A DNA stretch of 18,677 bases from a bacterium (GTDB lineage: Bacteria > JAMCPX01): assembly GCA_021787655.1 (NCBI GenBank), contig JAJYLM010000028.1, positions 1 to 18,677 of the forward strand, in the 5' to 3' direction. The notes under the pieces were generated by a model. It was not told the DNA's origin. It ran no database searches and saw nothing but the letters and a program-made list of their open reading frames with translations. A program made the position numbers and the translations under genes. The stretch's first letter is position 1; every line of letters starts with the position of its first letter. Positions 15,711-18,677 of the stretch are shown piece by piece.

Positions 15711-18011
15711 TTACGTTACGACTGATTCAAGCATACTCCCCGAAGGTACGCTCTCCGTATCCACCCTGATGTCGATCTCACCGTTGCTTAGAGCCACGGT
15801 GAACTTATTCCCCCTGTGCCAGTGAAACGTCAGCGGTATCTTGATAAGCTGATCAATGGTTCTCTTGAGAAGCCGGGCACCGTACTTCTGGCTGTAGCCG
15901 TTGGTCACGACATAGTCCAGTGCATCGTCAGTCACAACGAGCTGTTTGCCCTGCGCCTGCATCTGCTTCACGGTCTGTCCTATGTAGGTCCGCGCTATCT
16001 CCCTCACGGTCTCATACTTCAGCGGATTGAAGACGATGATCTCGTCGATCCGGTTCAGAAATTCCGGCGAAAAAACCCGTTCTGCCTCGGCAATGACCGC
16101 CTTCCGCATGGAATCCATGCTCTGCTGCGCATCGTTCAGAAAACCGAGGGGCTGCATGAACTTCTTGAACTGATCGGATCCGAGGTTGCTCGTCATGACG
16201 ATCACCGCATCGCTGAAATAAACCTTTTTGCCCCTCCCGTCCGTCAGCCACCCCTCGTCGAACACCTGGAGCAGCAGGTTGTGAATGTAGCTGTTCGCCT
16301 TCTCTATCTCATCGAGCAGGACGACGGACGAAGGATTGTCCCGTACCATGTTGGTGAGGGTACCACCCCGCTCGGACCCCACGATGCCGCGCGGCATGCC
16401 GATGAGCTTGTCTATCGCAATGGAAGAATCCCCGTATTCCGACATATCCATACGGATGATCTTGTTCTCGTCTTCGTAGAAAAATTCCGCAAGCGCCTTC
16501 GCCAGCTCCGTTTTGCCGACGCCGGTGGGCCCCAGAAAAAGCAGCACGCCGTCGGGCCTGTTGAAGTTTTCCTTCAGCGGCCCCTTGTTCAGACGTATGC
16601 GGTTGGTCACCCTCCTGATAGCGTCGTCCTGGCCCCGGACACGGTGCGCAAGGATGGTTTCGATGTCCGCAAACCGCTGCGCCGTATCCCTGAATACCAT
16701 GTCGAGCGGTATCTGCGATTCCTGTGCGATGACCTCTTTGACCGTTTCCACGGATACGATCTCTTCGTTCTTGATCTCTGTCTTGACGGACGATGTATCA
16801 AGCCATCCGATGACCTTGTCCGGAAGCCGAACGGACCTGTTGTACCGCTGGCTCATGTCCACTGCCGTATCGACAGCCTCGTGTGATATGGTCACGTTGT
16901 ACAGCCGTTCCAGTCTCGGAACGATCCCCTCGACGATGGTCCGTGCCTCGGACACCGACGGCTCCTTGACATGGACAAGCCTGAACCTTCTCGCAAGCGC
17001 CTCATCTTCTGCTATAAATTCCTTGTATTCGGTGTACGTCGTTGCGCCGATGATCTGGACTTCGCCCCGGGCGAGGCTCGATTTGAATATATTGGCTGCA
17101 TCGCTCGGAACCCCCATCGCAGAGCCTGCACCGACGAGGCTGTGCGCTTCATCGACGAAGAGGATGATGTTCTGGCGTTCCTTTAATTCCTTGATGATAC
17201 GCTCGATACGGTCCTCGAACATGCCCCTGAACATGGTCCCCGCAACCACCGTGTTCATCTGGAGGTTCACGATCTGTTTGTCCTGCAGTCTGACCGGCAC
17301 GCGTTCGGGTTCGAGCTCGACCAGACGGGCAAGACCTTCGACGAGTGCTGTTTTGCCGACCCCTGCCTCTCCCACCAGCATCACCGAGTTGCTGCGCTCC
17401 TTATGGGAAAGCACCTCCATGACCTGGGACAGCTCCTTTTCCCGGCCGATCAGCGGAGGCAGCTTGTCCATCCGCGCAAGCTTGTTCAGGTTCGTTCCAA
17501 ACTGCTTGAGATAGGGAGGAAGCTCGTATTTCTTCTTCAGCTCCTTTTCTTTCTCCTCGCGCTTCTTGATCTGCCGGTCGATCTCGATGATCACCGTCCT
17601 CGGATCATAACCGAAGCCGCGGAAAAGCTGGACCGGGTAACAGTGCCCCTCTTCGAACATCGCCTGCAGAATATCGACCGGCATGACGACCTGTTTTCCT
17701 TCACGCCGTATATTTTCCCACGCTATCTGCAGGACTGCCGTTGCATCGGGTAAAAACTTGACGCCCCGGGTAACGAAGTATTTCGAATTGTTGAGGTGTT
17801 CTTTCAACAGTTCTTCGACGAGTTTCCGCTCGACGCCGAGCGCATTGGTAAAATCGTTGTAGAACTCTTTCTCGATCGTGATGAAGGCAAGAAAAATGTG
17901 TTCGACTCCGACATAAAACTGCTGACGCTTCTTGGACTCGTCGATTGCGAGATTCAGCAAGGACTGCGTCCGTTCGGAAAGCCTGTCTTTATAGTTGGTC
18001 AGATCAAACAT
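15711..18011 (-). CDS. ClpA/ClpC-type double AAA+ unfoldase with altered pore loops
   Basis: A 766-residue HSP100 protein with a Clp N-domain (1-145; QSLLNLAIDES, YVGVEHIFLAF) and a charged linker (about 145-170). D1 has Walker A GEAGVGKT (214-221), Walker B FVDEAH and arginines R341/R342. D2 has Walker A GPTGVGKT (494-501), Walker B LLDEIE, sensor N609, arginine finger R654 and GAR sensor 2 (711-713). Both ATPase sites look complete. There is no coiled-coil M domain, so it is built like ClpA rather than ClpB or ClpC. An LGF tripeptide (622-624) sits where Clp unfoldases carry the [IVL]-G-[FL] loop that docks on ClpP, so a peptidase partner is plausible. Odd points: the D2 pore loop reads GIVG (542-545) instead of GYVG, the D1 loop reads MFRG instead of KYRG, and the D1 LIDEA motif is WLDTS. 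It starts 11 bases after the htpX stop, with GAGG as a weak ribosome site. Confidence 0.9.
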   Translation of the reverse strand: MFDLTNYKDRLSERTQSLLNLAIDESKKRQQFYVGVEHIFLAFITIEKEFYNDFTNALGVERKLVEELLKEHLNNSKYFVTRGVKFLPDATAVLQIAWENIRREGKQVVMPVDILQAMFEEGHCYPVQLFRGFGYDPRTVIIEIDRQIKKREEKEKELKKKYELPPYLKQFGTNLNKLARMDKLPPLIGREKELSQVMEVLSHKERSNSVMLVGEAGVGKTALVEGLARLVELEPERVPVRLQDKQIVNLQMNTVVAGTMFRGMFEDRIERIIKELKERQNIILFVDEAHSLVGAGSAMGVPSDAANIFKSSLARGEVQIIGATTYTEYKEFIAEDEALARRFRLVHVKEPSVSEARTIVEGIVPRLERLYNVTISHEAVDTAVDMSQRYNRSVRLPDKVIGWLDTSSVKTEIKNEEIVSVETVKEVIAQESQIPLDMVFRDTAQRFADIETILAHRVRGQDDAIRRVTNRIRLNKGPLKENFNRPDGVLLFLGPTGVGKTELAKALAEFFYEDENKIIRMDMSEYGDSSIAIDKLIGMPRGIVGSERGGTLTNMVRDNPSSVVLLDEIEKANSYIHNLLLQVFDEGWLTDGRGKKVYFSDAVIVMTSNLGSDQFKKFMQPLGFLNDAQQSMDSMRKAVIAEAERVFSPEFLNRIDEIIVFNPLKYETVREIARTYIGQTVKQMQAQGKQLVVTDDALDYVVTNGYSQKYGARLLKRTIDQLIKIPLTFHWHRGNKFTVALSNGEIDIRVDTESVPSGSMLESVVT

Positions 18012-18022
18012 CCGTCGCCTCG

Positions 18023-18677
18023 TTAGCTTCTTTTATACATCATTTCCTCAAGTTTGGCAATCCGTTCCTGTGTCGGCGGATGGGTGCTGAACAGCGACGT
18101 TATTCCCTTGCCGAGAAAAGGTTCCATGATGAACATGTGTGCCGTCGATGGATTGGCTGTCATCGGCATGCGCTGGTTGCCGTACTCCAGTTTTTTCAGT
18201 GCCGATATCAGGCTGTTCGGATTTCCGGTCAGCTTTGCACTGCCTTCGTCTGCATAAAACTCGCGGGACCGCGATATGGCGAGCTGGACGATACTGGCGG
18301 CTATCGGGGCGAGGATCGCGAACAGAAGCATGACGAAGATATTGTTGTTCTTGTTCCTTCCGTTGAATCCGCCGAACATACCCGCAAACATCGCCATCTG
18401 TGCGAGCATAACAATGGCGCCCGCAATGGTCGCTGCAATGCTGCTGATCAGAATATCCCGGTGCGTGACATGCGACAGCTCGTGCCCGAGAACACCCTCG
18501 ATCTCCTCATCGTTCATCATATCCAGAAGCCCTTCGGTCACTGCGACTGCCGCATGATCGGGGTTACGGCCGGTGGCAAACGCGTTCGGTGTCTGTGTGG
18601 GCAGCAGGTAGACCTTCGGCATCGGTATATTCGCCTGCGTCGCAAGCTTCCGTACGATACCGAACAGCCGGGGTGCG
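18023..18677 (-). CDS. htpX: HtpX-type membrane zinc metalloprotease, N-terminus cut off by the window
   Basis: M48-family protease of the inner membrane that cuts misfolded membrane proteins. About 217 C-terminal residues are visible; the frame is open to the window edge, beyond the internal ATG at 18622. The bases before that ATG encode RLFGIVRKLATQANIPMP, which matches the usual HtpX region, so this ATG is not the start. The zinc site is intact: HELSH (HExxH), with the third ligand in SREFYADE. PNAFATGR and the substrate-side AAVAVTEGLL precede it. Two hydrophobic segments lie between (IAATIAGAIVMLAQMAMFAG and IFVMLLFAILAPIAASIVQL). The end, STHPPTQERIAKLEEM, is the family's normal C-terminus. 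The missing part should hold the first two membrane helices. Clp follows after 11 bases, giving an htpX-clp quality-control unit. Confidence 0.95.
   Translation of the reverse strand, partial: APRLFGIVRKLATQANIPMPKVYLLPTQTPNAFATGRNPDHAAVAVTEGLLDMMNDEEIEGVLGHELSHVTHRDILISSIAATIAGAIVMLAQMAMFAGMFGGFNGRNKNNNIFVMLLFAILAPIAASIVQLAISRSREFYADEGSAKLTGNPNSLISALKKLEYGNQRMPMTANPSTAHMFIMEPFLGKGITSLFSTHPPTQERIAKLEEMMYKRS

Noticed and set aside
15816..17514. Plus-strand open frames of 356 and 333 residues opposite the clp gene
   Set aside because: They overlap each other and the Clp gene, whose conserved motifs account for the sequence; composition is typical of antisense frames.

Overview
The window is one dense, co-directional stretch of bacterial chromosome. 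All fifteen genes I can support lie on the minus strand, so they read from right to left. Two run off the window: htpX at the right edge and a porin-like gene at the left edge. Base composition is balanced, codon use looks even, and I see no insertion sequence, phage gene, tRNA, rRNA or CRISPR array. No gap between genes exceeds about 180 bases. The gene set (DUF1844 protein, Gld-type ABC module, ExeA-type ATPase beside a long TPR protein, class Ib aminotransferase, outer-membrane barrel with an alginate-export-like start) suggests a Gram-negative bacterium of the Nitrospirota or Desulfobacterota kind. That placement is an inference from family content, not a measured one.

Right part (18677 to about 9035): htpX (membrane zinc protease, N-terminus cut off) is followed 11 bases later by a ClpA/ClpC-type double AAA+ unfoldase. 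A likely sigma-70 promoter sits in the 57-base gap after it. Then comes a tightly packed run: ABC ATPase, ABC permease, GldG-like auxiliary protein, DUF4340 protein, DUF1844 protein and a DegP/DegQ-type periplasmic protease. Gaps are 18 bases or less, with one ATGA overlap. A strong hairpin terminator closes the run. Three quality-control proteins (HtpX, Clp, DegQ) therefore flank or belong to an envelope ABC system of unknown substrate.

Middle part (9034 to 6565): rsmD and coaD form a two-gene unit separated by one base, as in many bacteria, and end in a terminator. A class Ib aspartate/prephenate-type aminotransferase follows and ends in its own strong terminator.

Left part (6515 to 1): a promoter with a perfect TTGACA box drives a 1063-residue protein with several TPR blocks separated by proline-rich and very acidic linkers. 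It is followed 12 bases later by an ExeA/GspA-family AAA ATPase with a disordered tail. This pair looks like a cytoplasmic scaffold plus ATPase module and is the least understood part of the window. A fatty-acyl-CoA synthetase comes next. Last is the start of a secreted, probably outer-membrane beta-barrel protein with its own good sigma-70 promoter.

Most of the window is conserved housekeeping and envelope biology. The points most worth a second look are the altered substrate-gripping pore loops of the Clp protein, the TPR/ExeA pair, the ABC-DUF4340-DUF1844-DegQ operon, and the terminator abutting the rsmD start codon.
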